Source: Mesobacillus jeotgali (GTDB lineage Bacteria > Bacillota > Bacilli > Bacillales > Cytobacillaceae). From it: 64,000 nucleotides of DNA. This document shows positions 1-8,608 of the stretch, piece after piece. The notes below the pieces were generated by a model. The model worked only from the letters and a program-made list of their open reading frames with translations, searched no databases and was not told the origin of the DNA. The stretch is taken from positions 3,470,501 to 3,534,500 of the forward strand of contig NZ_CP134494.1 of NCBI RefSeq assembly GCF_031759225.1, read 5' to 3'. Numbering within the stretch: position 1 is the first letter of the stretch; every line of letters starts with the position of its first letter. The position numbers were made by a program, and so were the translations under genes.

Positions 1-130
1 TCAAACCCTCATTTAATTTTTCAACGCCTTCTACTTCGATACCGCTTTTCGTGATTTTTTCAGCGAGCTCTTCAGCAGATACGCCTTCCAAATCGATATA
101 TTCCTGCAGCCATTTATATGATACCAACAT
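1..130 (-). CDS. pheT: Phenylalanine--tRNA ligase beta subunit, N-terminal fragment (runs off window start)
   Basis: The first 43 codons of PheT are visible, beginning [16 protein letters not shown], which is the typical start of the Bacillus beta subunit; the rest lies beyond position 1. PheT pairs with PheS as an (alpha-beta)2 cytoplasmic enzyme that charges tRNA-Phe and carries the editing and tRNA-binding domains. The ATG is at 128-130, preceded by a GGAGGG ribosome site, and lies only 19 bases after the pheS stop, so the two are cotranscribed from the T-box-controlled promoter at 1.5 kb. Confidence 0.93.
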   Translation of the reverse strand, partial: MLVSYKWLQEYIDLEGVSAEELAEKITKSGIEVEGVEKLNEGL

Positions 131-149
131 GGTTTTACCCTCCTAATAC

Positions 150-1187
150 TTATTCTTCAACTGAAAATTGCTTCAAGAAACGGACATCGTTTGTATAGAA
201 ATGACGGATGTCATCTACTCCATACTTGAGCATCGCGATACGCTCAGGTCCCATTCCGAATGCAAATCCGGTGTATTTCTTCGAATCATAGCCGGCCATT
301 TCCAATACGTTCGGATGGACCATCCCTGCTCCGAGGATCTCAATCCAGCCAGTTCCCTTACATACACTGCAGCCGGATCCGCCGCAGATTTTGCAGGAAA
401 TATCCATTTCGACAGATGGCTCAGTGAAAGGGAAGAAACTTGGGCGCAGACGGATTTCGCGGTCTTCGCCAAACATTTTCTTTGCAAAAACTTCTAGTGT
501 ACCTTTAAGATCGCTCATTCTCACGTTCTCATCGACGACAAGTCCCTCAATCTGCATGAACTGATGAGAGTGTGTCGCATCATCGTTATCACGGCGATAT
601 ACCTTGCCCGGGCAAATGATTTTAACAGGCCCCTTTCCCTGATGCTTTTCCATCGTCCTTGCCTGAACAGGGGATGTATGTGTGCGCATCAATGTTTCTT
701 CTGTGATATAGAAGGAATCCTGCATATCACGCGCTGGATGTCCCTTAGGAAGGTTCAATGCTTCAAAGTTATAATAGTCTTTTTCAACTTCAGGGCCTTC
801 TTCCACTGTGTAACCCATGCCGATGAAAAGATCTTCAATTTCTTCAATGATGCTCGTAAGCGGATGATGGCTGCCAGTCTTCACAGGTCTGCCAGGAAGG
901 GTAATATCAATTTCTTCAGCTGCCAATTGTTTTTGGACAGCTGCTTCCTCAAGCTCTTTTTGCTTCACTTCGATTTGGCCTGAAATGGCATCGCGGACTT
1001 CGTTGGCCAGGGCACCCATTTTCGGCCTTTCTTCAGCCGATAATTTGCCCATTCCTTTTAAAACTTCAGTGATTGGACCCTTCTTTCCAAGATAGGAAAC
1101 GCGAATATCATTCAATTCTTTAAGGTCAGCTGCTGCAGCCACTTTTTCAAGTGCCTCAGCCTGCAGTTCTTTTAAACGATCCTGCAT
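150..1187 (-). CDS. pheS: Phenylalanine--tRNA ligase alpha subunit
   Basis: PheS, the catalytic alpha subunit of the tetrameric Phe-tRNA synthetase. An N-terminal coiled coil (about residues 1-85) is followed by the class II aminoacyl-tRNA synthetase core, with motif 2 ([12 protein letters not shown]) and motif 3 ([10 protein letters not shown]); a CxxC-type cluster ([12 protein letters not shown]) lies before the C-terminus. I chose the ATG at 1187, giving 345 residues as in the B. subtilis protein. It follows AGGAGG with 7-base spacing, whereas an upstream in-frame start at 1223 would lie in the T-box terminator region and has no ribosome site. First gene of pheS-pheT. Confidence 0.96.
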   Translation of the reverse strand: MQDRLKELQAEALEKVAAAADLKELNDIRVSYLGKKGPITEVLKGMGKLSAEERPKMGALANEVRDAISGQIEVKQKELEEAAVQKQLAAEEIDITLPGRPVKTGSHHPLTSIIEEIEDLFIGMGYTVEEGPEVEKDYYNFEALNLPKGHPARDMQDSFYITEETLMRTHTSPVQARTMEKHQGKGPVKIICPGKVYRRDNDDATHSHQFMQIEGLVVDENVRMSDLKGTLEVFAKKMFGEDREIRLRPSFFPFTEPSVEMDISCKICGGSGCSVCKGTGWIEILGAGMVHPNVLEMAGYDSKKYTGFAFGMGPERIAMLKYGVDDIRHFYTNDVRFLKQFSVEE

Positions 1188-1209
1188 GTTAAATCCTCCT
1201 TCAATTTCT

Positions 1210-1501
1210 TCTTTTTTGAACACAAAAAGACCTCATCCCAGATAAAGGGACGAGGTCTATGGTTTCGCGGTACCACCCTTTTTAACAGGCAATACAGTTA
1301 TGTATTACGTGTTCGCTTCATTGAGATAACGGCTTGTGCCGATGCATCTTTACGCCTTTTAAAAGCGGTCCCGATGCCAACTCTGGAGGTGAACTTCGCT
1401 TGTCTGTTCCATAAAAATGCTTCCAGTCACCGGCATTTTCTCCCTGGATGGCCATCCTCAAGCTACTTTTCTCCGTCATCGTTTTTGAAATATTAATTTT
1501 G
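1210..1501 (-). promoter_or_regulatory. T-box leader of pheST (Phe, UUC specifier)
   Basis: On the minus strand the 5' leader holds the conserved T-box core AGGGTGGTACCGCG (about 1267-1280), followed by a terminator hairpin made of GACCTCGTCCC/GGGATGAGGTC and a U-run (about 1223-1258). Upstream, GAAGTTCACCTCC matches a specifier loop with UUC (Phe). Uncharged tRNA-Phe would stabilise the antiterminator and allow pheST transcription. An open frame across this stretch is incidental. Confidence 0.93.
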
Positions 1502-1507
1502 CTGTTT

Positions 1508-1536
1508 ATTATATTATAATCTTGGCGCAGTATCAA
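1508..1536 (-). promoter_or_regulatory. Sigma-A promoter for pheST leader
   Basis: TTGATA (1531-1536) and TATAAT (1508-1513) are separated by exactly 17 bases on the minus strand, placing the start near 1501, just upstream of the T-box leader. Confidence 0.8.
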
Positions 1537-1558
1537 ATGGTTTTGAGAAAAAACGGGC

Positions 1559-2314
1559 CTATTTTGCTGTTTTCAAATAATATAGCAAGATACCTGCGGC
1601 AACTGCGACATTCAGGGACTCGCTTTGGCCATAGATTGGGATATAGAGGTTTTGCTTAGTTTTCGCCAGAAGCTCTTTGTTAACACCGCTTCCTTCATTC
1701 CCAACGAGGAGGGCGAATGCTTCGCTGCTGGATACCTCTGTATAAGCTACCCCATTTTCAAGGGCTGTTCCATAGACCGGGATGTTTTCAGCCTGAAGTT
1801 CATCGATCCACGCGGAAAGATCGCCACTTAAAACAGGCAAGTGGAAATGGCTTCCCTGCGCTGAACGCAATACTTTGGGATTATACATATCGACACTGCC
1901 TTTTCCGACAATGACTGCATCAATCCCGGCTGCATCGGCTGTCCTGATCATCGTACCGAGGTTGCCCGGATCCTGGACAGAATCGATCAGCAAATAGCTT
2001 TTCCCTTTTGTCAGTTTCTGCTTCAGCTGACGGCATACAGCAAATATCCCTTGAGTCGTTTCCGTATCAGCAAGCTGCCTGCTGATTTCATCCGTCACAA
2101 CCGTCACAGGTATCGAGCCGTAATCGAGTCCTGGCGGCAACTCCGTTTTTTCACTTAGAATGATTTCTTCAACATCTTCTTTTTTCGTGAGTGCTTCTTC
2201 AACTAAGTGGAAGCCCTCGACAAGAAACAGACCGGTCTTGTCGCGTTCCTTGCGTGTCAGCAATTTCTTCCATTGTTTCACTTGCGGATTTTTATCAGAT
2301 TGAATGTACTTCAA
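1559..2314 (-). CDS. ysgA: TrmH/SpoU-family RNA 2'-O-methyltransferase
   Basis: SpoU (SPOUT) methyltransferase resembling B. subtilis YsgA, predicted to 2'-O-methylate rRNA or tRNA using S-adenosylmethionine. An N-terminal RNA-binding substrate domain (about 1-95) is followed by the knotted domain with motif 1 (DPGNLGTMIRTADAAG), motif 2 (LVGNEGSG) and motif 3 (SLNVAVAAGIL). The TTG at 2314 is preferred because AAAGGAG lies 8 bases upstream and the resulting protein of about 251 residues aligns with the family start. Located directly upstream of the pheST promoter, as in B. subtilis. The exact target nucleotide cannot be told from sequence. Confidence 0.9.
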   Translation of the reverse strand: MKYIQSDKNPQVKQWKKLLTRKERDKTGLFLVEGFHLVEEALTKKEDVEEIILSEKTELPPGLDYGSIPVTVVTDEISRQLADTETTQGIFAVCRQLKQKLTKGKSYLLIDSVQDPGNLGTMIRTADAAGIDAVIVGKGSVDMYNPKVLRSAQGSHFHLPVLSGDLSAWIDELQAENIPVYGTALENGVAYTEVSSSEAFALLVGNEGSGVNKELLAKTKQNLYIPIYGQSESLNVAVAAGILLYYLKTAK

Positions 2315-2437
2315 CTCTGGCTCTCCTTTAATATGGCTTGTCAATTTTACTATTATAGCTCAAAACAGATACATAATAAAACCAAAATTGTGAAACCTAT
2401 AAACAGTAATGGAAATTTGAAAGGAGTTTGAGCAAGG

Positions 2438-2653
2438 ATGAACTTAAACCTTAGGAATGCTGTCATTTCAAATGTAGCAGGAAATTCACAGGATGAGCTG
2501 AAAGATACGATTGTCGATGCAATCCAGAATGGCGAGGAAAAGATGCTTCCAGGACTTGGAGTCCTGTTCGAAGTCATCTGGCAGAACGCATCTGAAGAAG
2601 AAAAGCAGGAAATGCTGAACGCATTGGAAGATGGATTGAAAGGTAAGCAATAA
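2438..2653 (+). CDS. sspI: Small acid-soluble spore protein I
   Basis: A 71-residue protein nearly identical in layout to B. subtilis SspI (contains [18 protein letters not shown]). It is a minor spore-core protein made in the forespore. The ATG follows GAAAGGAG with 11-base spacing. It is a monocistronic plus-strand gene between two minus-strand genes, ended by its own terminator. A sigma-G promoter is expected from the family, but I could not identify a convincing -35/-10 pair in the 90 bases upstream. Confidence 0.95.
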   Translation: MNLNLRNAVISNVAGNSQDELKDTIVDAIQNGEEKMLPGLGVLFEVIWQNASEEEKQEMLNALEDGLKGKQ

Positions 2654-2659
2654 TTAAGG

Positions 2660-2692
2660 AAGGACTCCTTTCATTGAGGAGTTCTTTTTTTG
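2660..2692 (+). terminator. Terminator after sspI
   Basis: GGACTCC...GGAGTTC hairpin followed by a run of seven T. Confidence 0.85.
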
Positions 2693-2735
2693 GGCTCTTT
2701 TTTAAAAATTATTGTTTTCTTAACCTATATTATAA

Positions 2736-2767
2736 AAATAAAGAAGAGGAAGCCGCTGGCTCCCTCT
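2736..2767 (-). terminator. Terminator after ysdC
   Basis: On the minus strand GAGGGAGCC-AGC-GGCTTCCTC is followed by a T-rich tract. Confidence 0.8.
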
Positions 2768-2774
2768 TTATTGC

Positions 2775-3860
2775 TTATTCAAAAGTGATTTTTTCAACTG
2801 TTTCTTTATCAAGACGCTTGATGACTTCTACGATCAGTTTTACAGCATTTTCGTAGTCGTCACGGTGAAGCATCGCTGCGTGTGAGTGGATGTAACGTGT
2901 TGCGATTGTGATGGACAGCGCTGGAACACCGCGGTGTGTCAGGTGGATAGCACCAGAATCCGTTCCACCGCCAGCTACTGCATCGAACTGATATGGAATG
3001 TTCAATTCATCAGCAAGGTCTGTGACAAAGTCACGAAGTCCTTTGTGTGACACCATTGATGCATCATAAATGATGATCTGTGGGCCGTCACCCATTTTGC
3101 TTAGTGCTTCTTTTTCCGTAACACCAGGAGTGTCGCCTGCAATTCCTACATCAACTCCGAAAGCGATGTCAGGCTCAATCATTTGTGCGGAAGTTTTCGC
3201 GCCGCGAAGGCCGACTTCTTCCTGAACTGTTCCAACGCCATATACGACGTTTGGATGTTCCGCATCTTTAAGGCCCTTAAGGACATCGATAGCGATCGCA
3301 CAGCCGATTCGGTTATCCCATGCTTTAGCAAGAAGCATCTTTTCATTGTTCATGACAGTGAATTCGAAGTAAGGCACGACCATGTCGCCAGGAGTGACTC
3401 CCCATTCCTTTGCTTCGTCACGGCTTGAAGCACCGATATCAATGAACATGTCCTTGATATCCACTGGCTTTTTGCGTGCTTCTGCAGGAAGGATGTGAGG
3501 CGGTTTAGAACCGATGACCCCAGTGATTTCCCCTTTGCGGGTAACAATTGTCACGCGTTGTGCAAGCATGACCTGGCTCCACCATCCGCCGACTGTCTGG
3601 AAGCGGATGAATCCTTTGTCGTCGATGCTTGTCACCATGAAGCCAACTTCGTCTAGGTGGCCGGCAACCATGATTTTCGGTCCATTCTCATTGCCGACTT
3701 TCTTTGCAACCAGGCTGCCAAGGCCGTCCGTCGTTACTTCATCAGCGAATGGGGTTATGTATTTCTTCATTACTTCTCTAGGCTCACGCTCATTACCGGG
3801 AATGCCTTTGGCATCGGTCAAATCTTTGAGCATTGTTAATGTTTCATCTAATTTCGCCAT
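2775..3860 (-). CDS. ysdC: M42-family aminopeptidase (YsdC-like)
   Basis: A cytoplasmic dinuclear-metal aminopeptidase of the M42 (glutamyl aminopeptidase/PepA-like) family, 361 residues. Metal-binding and catalytic motifs are all present: [25 protein letters not shown], and the C-terminal YIHSHAA. Members form tetrahedral dodecamers and trim short peptides. Some databases label this family endoglucanase, which its motifs do not support. The start ATG follows GGGAGTCGA. The gene is followed by a terminator facing that of sspI, the same neighbourhood as in B. subtilis. Confidence 0.92.
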   Translation of the reverse strand: MAKLDETLTMLKDLTDAKGIPGNEREPREVMKKYITPFADEVTTDGLGSLVAKKVGNENGPKIMVAGHLDEVGFMVTSIDDKGFIRFQTVGGWWSQVMLAQRVTIVTRKGEITGVIGSKPPHILPAEARKKPVDIKDMFIDIGASSRDEAKEWGVTPGDMVVPYFEFTVMNNEKMLLAKAWDNRIGCAIAIDVLKGLKDAEHPNVVYGVGTVQEEVGLRGAKTSAQMIEPDIAFGVDVGIAGDTPGVTEKEALSKMGDGPQIIIYDASMVSHKGLRDFVTDLADELNIPYQFDAVAGGGTDSGAIHLTHRGVPALSITIATRYIHSHAAMLHRDDYENAVKLIVEVIKRLDKETVEKITFE

Positions 3861-3935
3861 TATTTCGACTCCCTTAATATGTAGTTTCGTAACCTATTAT
3901 ACTAGACATACAGGTTATTGTACAAAAAATTCTGC

Positions 3936-4427
3936 CTAATAGCCTTTTCGCTGCCTCTCATAATTTACTTCATTTTTCTTAATATATGCCTTTTCAATTT
4001 GATCATCGTTCAAACCAAGCAGCTGAGCGAGTTTAAGGTAGTTTTGGAATAATCGCAAGTAATCTTCTTTGCTGCGGCTGGTCCTGAATTTTTGTGCGTA
4101 CTCGTAAATAGCAAGGAACTGCTTGGTAGCATCCAGCTCCTCCGATTGGCTTTGCGGGATTGTCTCCAGGTCCTGAAAACCGCACTCAATCCCTAAGGAC
4201 AATATAAAATGGACTCCATCCACAAATTCCTCAAGGATGATGTCCTTCTCAGAGGCAGGCTTCACACTCCAAAACTTGAAACATCTCGTCTCGTTAGCAA
4301 GTTCGCCAATTTCAACAAGCAGTGCAAGGACCTTCCTGTCAAAAAGATCATCATGCTCTAAATTATGCTGAGATTCAATATGGCCATCCAGCGCTTTTTG
4401 CATTTTAAAAAGTGTTTGTGTATTCAT
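3936..4427 (-). CDS. dut: Dimeric dUTP diphosphatase (all-alpha NTP pyrophosphatase)
   Basis: A 163-residue all-helical protein with the dimeric dUTPase/MazG-like metal site: an ExxE pair in EIGELANE and a second acidic pair in EEFVDG. It would hydrolyse dUTP to dUMP and pyrophosphate, limiting uracil incorporation and feeding thymidylate synthesis. Many Bacillaceae carry this dimeric form in place of, or besides, the trimeric Dut. It lies 75 bases upstream of ysdC on the same strand. Upstream lies a long tandem-repeat array, so its promoter must be in the roughly 55 bases between array and gene, or inside the array. Confidence 0.85.
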   Translation of the reverse strand: MNTQTLFKMQKALDGHIESQHNLEHDDLFDRKVLALLVEIGELANETRCFKFWSVKPASEKDIILEEFVDGVHFILSLGIECGFQDLETIPQSQSEELDATKQFLAIYEYAQKFRTSRSKEDYLRLFQNYLKLAQLLGLNDDQIEKAYIKKNEVNYERQRKGY

Positions 4428-4482
4428 TGTTCAACTCCACTAGTCATTTTAGCATTTTTACAGAATCCTGCTTCTAGATTCA

Positions 4483-5139
4483 GACAGGTATTTCTTGTTT
4501 ACTCCCAACCTGTCTCAACTTGGTTAATCTTCTGACAGCTTTTCTCGTTTTCCCTCTCAAAGCTGTCTGAAGTTGGCTCTTCTTCTGACAGCTTTTCTCG
4601 TTTCTCCCTCAAACCTGTCTGAAGTTGGCTCTTCTTTTGACAACTTTTCTCGTTTCTCCCTCAAACCTGTCTGAAGTTGGCCCTTCTTCTGACAGCTTTT
4701 CTCGTTTCTCCCTCAAACCTGTCTGAAGTTGGCTCTTCTTTTGACAACTTTTCTCGTTTCTCCCTCAAACCTGTCTGAAGTTGGCTCTTCTTCTGACAGC
4801 TTTTCTCGTTTCTCCCTCAAACCTGTCTGAAGTTGGCCCTTCTTTTGACAGCTTTTCTCGTTTTCCTCTCAAAGCTGTCTGAAGTTGGCTCTTCTTCTGA
4901 CAGCTTTTCTCGTTTTTCTCTCGAACCTGTCTGAAGTTCGCTCTTCTTCTGACAGCTTTTCTCGTTTCTCCCTCAAACCTGTCTGAAGTTGGCTCTTCTT
5001 CTGACAGCTTTTCTCGTTTCTCCCTCAAACCTGTCTGAAGTTGGCCCTTCTTTTGACAGCTTTTCTCGGTTTAATGCTCAACCTGTCTAAAGTTGGACCT
5101 ACTTCTGACAGCTTTCTCTTGTTTTACAGTAAAGCTGTC
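4483..5139 (+). repeat. Tandem array 1: thirteen copies of a 52-bp phased inverted-repeat unit
   Basis: Units begin (GACAG or variant) at 4483, 4534, 4587, 4639, 4691, 4743, 4795, 4847, 4899, 4951, 5003, 5055 and 5107. Spacing is 51-53, mostly 52. Each unit has a 33-bp module opening GACAGCTTT and closing AAACCTGTC or AAAGCTGTC (imperfect inverted repeat), then a 19-bp linker such as TGAAGTTGGCTCTTCTTCT. The last module (5107-5139) has fully complementary 9-bp arms. Reading frames through it (for example 4765-5028 minus) are artefacts of a stop-free repeat. It fills the divergent gap between dut and ysdB. Function unknown. Confidence 0.95.
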
Positions 5140-5261
5140 AGAACTCCCCCCATTACTATATGTAAATCTTAGTTTTCACCATTTACTCCTTTAAGATTGA
5201 TCAAACCTCGACCCACACTCATCCTCCACATAAAAAAAGTATAAAACAATTATAAATTTGT

Positions 5262-5287
5262 TGAAACTATTTGCAATCTCATCCGTA
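5262..5287 (+). promoter_or_regulatory. Sigma-W-type promoter of ysdB
   Basis: TGAAAC (5262-5267), 16 bases, CGTA (5284-5287): exactly the B. subtilis sigma-W consensus spacing. It lies 31 bases before the ysdB ATG; ysdB is a known sigma-W regulon member in B. subtilis. Confidence 0.88.
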
Positions 5288-5318
5288 AATAAGGAAAGTT
5301 CGCATTGGAGGGGCAGTC

Positions 5319-5720
5319 ATGATCCTGCTTTTACGTATTATTATCTTGCTTTTATTTATTTTTCTCATATACAGCGCTGTGAAATATTTATTCCATCCGA
5401 AAAGGAAGCTGGAGCATGCTCATGAGCAGAAGCGCTATTTCTTATTGGATGATCCAGACAATGTCCGGAAGAATTTCTTGTTAACATATAAGGGTGTTTT
5501 ATTTGAAGGTGAAAAGTACTTAGGCACAACTCCGTCTGCTTTTGAGGTTGTTTCGATTTTCATCTGGCCTAAAAAGACCTCTGCTTTGAAAGGGCTTGTC
5601 CTCGAAGATTTTCAGTTCATTGAACGGAAAATCCGCGAGAGCTACCCGGTGGCTAAAATTGACTGGAAAAGCCCGATCAAGGAGTTCATGGCAAATCATG
5701 ACGAGGACCAGGAGTTATAG
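5319..5720 (+). CDS. ysdB: Sigma-W-regulated membrane-anchored protein YsdB
   Basis: A 133-residue protein with one N-terminal transmembrane helix (about residues 3-25) and a soluble, probably cytosolic domain containing the conserved stretch NVRKNFLLTYKGVLFEGEKY. It matches B. subtilis YsdB, a cell-envelope stress protein of unknown biochemical role. GGAGGGG precedes the ATG by about 8 bases. Its own sigma-W-type promoter and downstream terminator make it monocistronic. The tandem array ends 120 bases upstream of the promoter. Confidence 0.9.
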   Translation: MILLLRIIILLLFIFLIYSAVKYLFHPKRKLEHAHEQKRYFLLDDPDNVRKNFLLTYKGVLFEGEKYLGTTPSAFEVVSIFIWPKKTSALKGLVLEDFQFIERKIRESYPVAKIDWKSPIKEFMANHDEDQEL

Positions 5721-5722
5721 AT

Positions 5723-5754
5723 TAAAAGCGTCCGAACGATACCGGACGCTTTTT
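5723..5754 (+). terminator. Terminator after ysdB
   Basis: AAAAGCGTCCG...CGGACGCTTTTT hairpin. It may also serve the convergent ytxB transcript because the reverse strand has a T-run too. Confidence 0.9.
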
Positions 5755-5779
5755 CTTATGCCTTCAAACTCATATAACT

Positions 5780-6352
5780 CTATGGTGTACTATCAAAAAA
5801 CTCACGCCATTTAATAAAGGTAATTTTCTCTCGCAACAAATAGGCTAACAGCAGAAAGACACTTATCAAAATGAGACCTGTTACTGTGTCAAATTCACCG
5901 ACATATTCGCCGAATATAGTATAAAAGATAACGAATGGTATATTCGTAAGGAATGAAGCAAACATAAAGTCTTTAAAACTACTTTTTCGCTCATAAACGC
6001 AAAAGCTCAGCAGCTGGTAATGAATCATCGGAACGAGCCTCAACAGTGCGACCTGGGCAACGGTCAAATCCCTGAAGCGCCCTACCAGCTTTTTTTTCAG
6101 CCTGCTCAACTTGTTCATCATCTCCGGAATCTGTTTCATGAGCATGTAAAATAAAATACTTGCTCCGGATAAGCCGAGCAGTGAATAGACGATGCCGGGA
6201 ATCATCCCAAACATCAACCCTCCCGCAATACAGACGACTGCTGGCGGCACGAATACAAATTGGCGGAAAACATGGAACAAGATGAATATAACTGGTGCAT
6301 ACCAGCCACCAGCTTCAATCACGACCAGCAGCATTGACCACGCATCATCCAT
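5780..6352 (-). CDS. ytxB: TVP38/TMEM64 (SNARE-associated) family membrane protein
   Basis: A polytopic membrane protein of the VTT/DedA-like superfamily, similar to B. subtilis YtxB. It has about five hydrophobic segments, with the family signature region around FVPPAVVCIAGGLMFG (re-entrant loop) and a conserved LRLVPMIHYQLLSF. DedA/VTT proteins are implicated in lipid scrambling or envelope homeostasis; substrate here is unknown. I chose the ATG at 6352, because AGGTGA lies 6 bases upstream and the alternative at 6391 has no ribosome site, giving 190 residues. Confidence 0.85.
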   Translation of the reverse strand: MDDAWSMLLVVIEAGGWYAPVIFILFHVFRQFVFVPPAVVCIAGGLMFGMIPGIVYSLLGLSGASILFYMLMKQIPEMMNKLSRLKKKLVGRFRDLTVAQVALLRLVPMIHYQLLSFCVYERKSSFKDFMFASFLTNIPFVIFYTIFGEYVGEFDTVTGLILISVFLLLAYLLREKITFIKWREFFDSTP

Positions 6353-6409
6353 TCTTATCACCTGCCTGCGAGTCTCTGATGCTACTAGCATATAAAATCA
6401 ACCAAGCTG

Positions 6410-6685
6410 TTATGCCAAAAGCTTAAATATATATGTAATTATACCAATCTCTATAATAGCCAGAACGGGCAGTCCATACTTGAACTGAGCATGCTTCGTC
6501 TTATGCCTGTAATGCTTCATCCCAGCCGCTGCACCGATTGCCCCTCCTAAAAAAGCAACATTCCATAATGTTTTTTCGCTTATTCGATAATGATTATGCC
6601 TTGCACGCTTTTTATCCATTCCCATGATGAAAAAGCCCACAAGATTCATGATGATGATCAACCCTGCTAAAATCCATATCCCCAC
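6410..6685 (-). CDS. ysdA: DUF1294 membrane protein YsdA
   Basis: A 91-residue protein of the DUF1294 family, matching B. subtilis YsdA. It contains two or three hydrophobic helices (about 2-22, 46-60, 72-90) and the family core GMDKKRARHNHYRISE and GGAIGAAAGMKHYRHKT. Start is GTG at 6685 behind GAGG. It follows the rplT terminator on the same strand as in B. subtilis. No biochemical role is known for the family. Confidence 0.88.
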   Translation of the reverse strand: MGIWILAGLIIIMNLVGFFIMGMDKKRARHNHYRISEKTLWNVAFLGGAIGAAAGMKHYRHKTKHAQFKYGLPVLAIIEIGIITYIFKLLA

Positions 6686-6729
6686 ATCTTCACGTCCTCT
6701 TTTTGTAGTATGGAATCATATAGCTTAAA

Positions 6730-6765
6730 AAAGAAAAAACCATCCTCCGGAGAGAATGGTCATCT
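6730..6765 (-). terminator. Terminator of infC-rpmI-rplT operon
   Basis: Minus strand: ACCATTCTCTCCGGAGGATGGTTTTTTC hairpin and U-run just after the rplT stop. Confidence 0.85.
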
Positions 6766-6768
6766 TGA

Positions 6769-7128
6769 TTACTTGTTGAATTGTTGCTTAGCTGTTTCAG
6801 CCAATTGAGCGAATGCTGCTGCATCGCTTACTGCTAGTTCAGCAAGCATCTTGCGGTTTACTTCGATACCTGCAAGCTTAAGGCCGTGCATCATACGGCT
6901 GTAAGAAAGACCGTTCATGCGAGCTGCTGCGTTGATACGAGCAATCCAAAGTTTGCGGAAGTCGCGCTTCTTCTGGCGACGGTCGCGGAATGCATACATT
7001 AGGGACTTCATAACCTGCTGGTTAGCAACTTTGTATAATGTATGTTTTGAACCGAAATAACCTTTTGCTAATTTGATGACTTTTTTACGACGCTTGCGCG
7101 TAACTGTACCGCCTTTTACACGTGGCAT
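6769..7128 (-). CDS. rplT: 50S ribosomal protein L20
   Basis: L20, 119 residues, an early assembly 23S rRNA-binding protein with a basic N-terminal tail ([15 protein letters not shown]) and a globular C-terminal rRNA-binding domain. Last gene of infC-rpmI-rplT, with an AGGAGGG ribosome site. In B. subtilis, free L20 binds the infC leader and terminates transcription of the operon; the leader seen at 7902-8164 is consistent with the same feedback. Confidence 0.98.
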   Translation of the reverse strand: MPRVKGGTVTRKRRKKVIKLAKGYFGSKHTLYKVANQQVMKSLMYAFRDRRQKKRDFRKLWIARINAAARMNGLSYSRMMHGLKLAGIEVNRKMLAELAVSDAAAFAQLAETAKQQFNK

Positions 7129-7165
7129 GTAATTTCCCTCCTATATAAATCGAGATTCCTCGAGT

Positions 7166-7366
7166 TTACTTAATGTTGTCAAGCATGTGACGAATACGTT
7201 TGAAATCGCCTTTTGAAACAATTGCAGATTTGCGAAGCTTACGCTTAGCTTTTGTAGACTTGTTAGCAAATAAGTGGCTAGTGTAAGCGTGTGAACGCTT
7301 AAGCTTGCCAGTTCCAGTTTTCTTGAAACGCTTGGCAGTGCCGCGGTGTGTTTTCATTTTTGGCAT
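7166..7366 (-). CDS. rpmI: 50S ribosomal protein L35
   Basis: L35, 66 residues, highly basic, beginning [20 protein letters not shown] as in all bacteria. It binds 23S rRNA. It lies 16 bases after the infC stop, with GAGGAGG as ribosome site, and 37 bases before rplT. Confidence 0.98.
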   Translation of the reverse strand: MPKMKTHRGTAKRFKKTGTGKLKRSHAYTSHLFANKSTKAKRKLRKSAIVSKGDFKRIRHMLDNIK

Positions 7367-7382
7367 AGGGACTTCCTCCTCG

Positions 7383-7901
7383 TTACTTTTCAGTTTTAGG
7401 TGCTAGTACCAAGAACATGCTTCGGCCATCCATCTTTGGATGCGATTCGATTGTCGCTACATCTTTGCAAGCTTCAGAGAAGCGATCAAGAACACGCTGA
7501 CCGATTTCCTTATGTGTAATAGCACGGCCTTTAAAACGGATTGATGCTTTAACTTTATCGCCTTTTTCCAGGAATTTGATAGCATTGCGCAACTTCGTGT
7601 TGAAGTCATGCTCATCAATTGTCGGGCTAAGACGTACTTCTTTTGTTGTGATGATCTTTTGGTTCTTACGTGCTTCTTTCTCTTTCTTTTGCTGTTCGAA
7701 TTTGAATTTTCCGTAGTCCATGATTCGGCCTACAGGAGGCTTCGCGTTCGGAGCAACAAGCACAAGATCAAGATTGACGCGCGCTGCGATCTCAAGAGCC
7801 TCAGCTTTGGATTTGATTCCTAATTGCTCGCCGTTTTGATCGATCAGACGAATTTCGCGAGCACGAATTCCCTCGTTTAGTAACATCGCATCTTTGCTAA
7901 T
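7383..7901 (-). CDS. infC: Translation initiation factor IF-3 (ATT start)
   Basis: IF-3, 172 residues, which ensures start-codon fidelity and subunit separation on the 30S subunit. The N-domain begins [20 protein letters not shown]; a Lys-rich linker and the C-domain (ending [11 protein letters not shown]) follow. The start is the rare codon ATT at 7899-7901, 6 bases after GGAGGTGG. Longer reading frames upstream lack a ribosome site, and the next ATG (7884-7886) is too far from it. IF-3 discriminates against AUU, so this start allows the well-known autoregulation. First gene of the operon. Confidence 0.95.
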   Translation of the reverse strand: MSKDAMLLNEGIRAREIRLIDQNGEQLGIKSKAEALEIAARVNLDLVLVAPNAKPPVGRIMDYGKFKFEQQKKEKEARKNQKIITTKEVRLSPTIDEHDFNTKLRNAIKFLEKGDKVKASIRFKGRAITHKEIGQRVLDRFSEACKDVATIESHPKMDGRSMFLVLAPKTEK

Positions 7902-8164
7902 AATTAGCCACCTCCAGGGTTTTATCGAATACATTGTCAAGGAGAAGAAGTACATTGCAAGGACAAAGCCCTTATCTTGCTCACACAATGACATACGATA
8001 TAGTCCAATTTTTATTTTGCAATAAAAAAAGTGCAGGCGACGACACCCACACTTACGGAAACAAAATAATTAGACGTTTACGTATTACCTGCCAACAGCT
8101 TAAACGCGTCAGCCAGGTGAGAAGCGGGTGCTTCTTCTTTCCTAAAACTTGTATTCAGTTCACT
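7902..8164 (-). promoter_or_regulatory. L20-type leader of infC operon with terminator
   Basis: The untranslated leader of about 260 bases includes an intrinsic terminator at about 8023-8053 (minus strand AGTGTGGGTG-TCGT-CGCCTGCACT then seven T, all pairs possible with G-U wobbles). The layout matches the B. subtilis infC leader, where L20 binding favours termination. The L20-binding pseudoknot itself was not modelled. Confidence 0.8.
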
Positions 8165-8170
8165 CTTGCT

Positions 8171-8199
8171 AATATAGCATAAAGAAATTGATGTGTCAA
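8171..8199 (-). promoter_or_regulatory. Sigma-A promoter of infC operon
   Basis: TTGACA (8194-8199), 17 bases, TATATT (8171-8176) on the minus strand. Confidence 0.85.
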
Positions 8200-8398
8200 A
8201 CGAATCACTTTCGTTAACTGCAACAAAAAGTATTTTATCAGATAGAAATACAGGCTGCAATACTTTTTTCAGGCAGAATTAAATTTATCTGCAAAAAGCA
8301 TGTCGCGGAATCATAACCATATGATAAATTGTCACTGCCTAATTGCTTATTTCTTGCTATAATTATTGGTAGAAATAGACAAGAAAGCTGGTGTACAA

Positions 8399-8602
8399 AT
8401 GTTGATCGCGATTATCATTACAGGTGTGATCACTGGACTGCTCGCTGGCACTGCATTGAAGTTTTTCAGGACTGGCTATGGTTTTTCAAATGATATTGAC
8501 AATACGCCTGTTAACATAAAATCCTGCCGGAATTGCGGGGAAAGAATTCAGCGCAGCTATACAAAAAATCTGTGTCCAACGTGTTCCAAACCTATTGAAT
8601 AA
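8399..8602 (+). CDS. Small membrane protein with C-terminal zinc ribbon
   Basis: I do not recognise this 67-residue protein. It has one N-terminal transmembrane helix (about 2-25, MLIAIIITGVITGLLAG) and a C-terminal CxxC...CxxC zinc-ribbon-like motif (CRNCGE about 45-50, CPTCSK about 60-65), likely facing the cytosol. The ATG at 8399 is chosen over an in-frame TTG at 8366, which would overlap the probable start of transcription. An extended -10 (TGCTATAAT, 8355-8363) lies upstream; the ribosome site (AAAGCTGGTG) is weak. Followed at once by a terminator, so monocistronic. Confidence 0.65.
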   Translation: MLIAIIITGVITGLLAGTALKFFRTGYGFSNDIDNTPVNIKSCRNCGERIQRSYTKNLCPTCSKPIE

Positions 8603-8608
8603 TTCCAT

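Noticed and set aside
1318..1536. 72-codon frame upstream of pheS
   Set aside because: It lies in the pheST T-box leader, whose RNA elements explain the sequence.
2341..2437. Sigma-G promoter for sspI (CATAATA near 2372)
   Set aside because: No matching -35 (TGAATA-like) lies at the needed distance, so I did not annotate it.
4765..5028. 87-codon open frame with internal repeats in array 1
   Set aside because: It is produced by a 52-bp tandem repeat without stops; three units make 156 bases, so the frame repeats every 52 codons. No ribosome site and no independent support.
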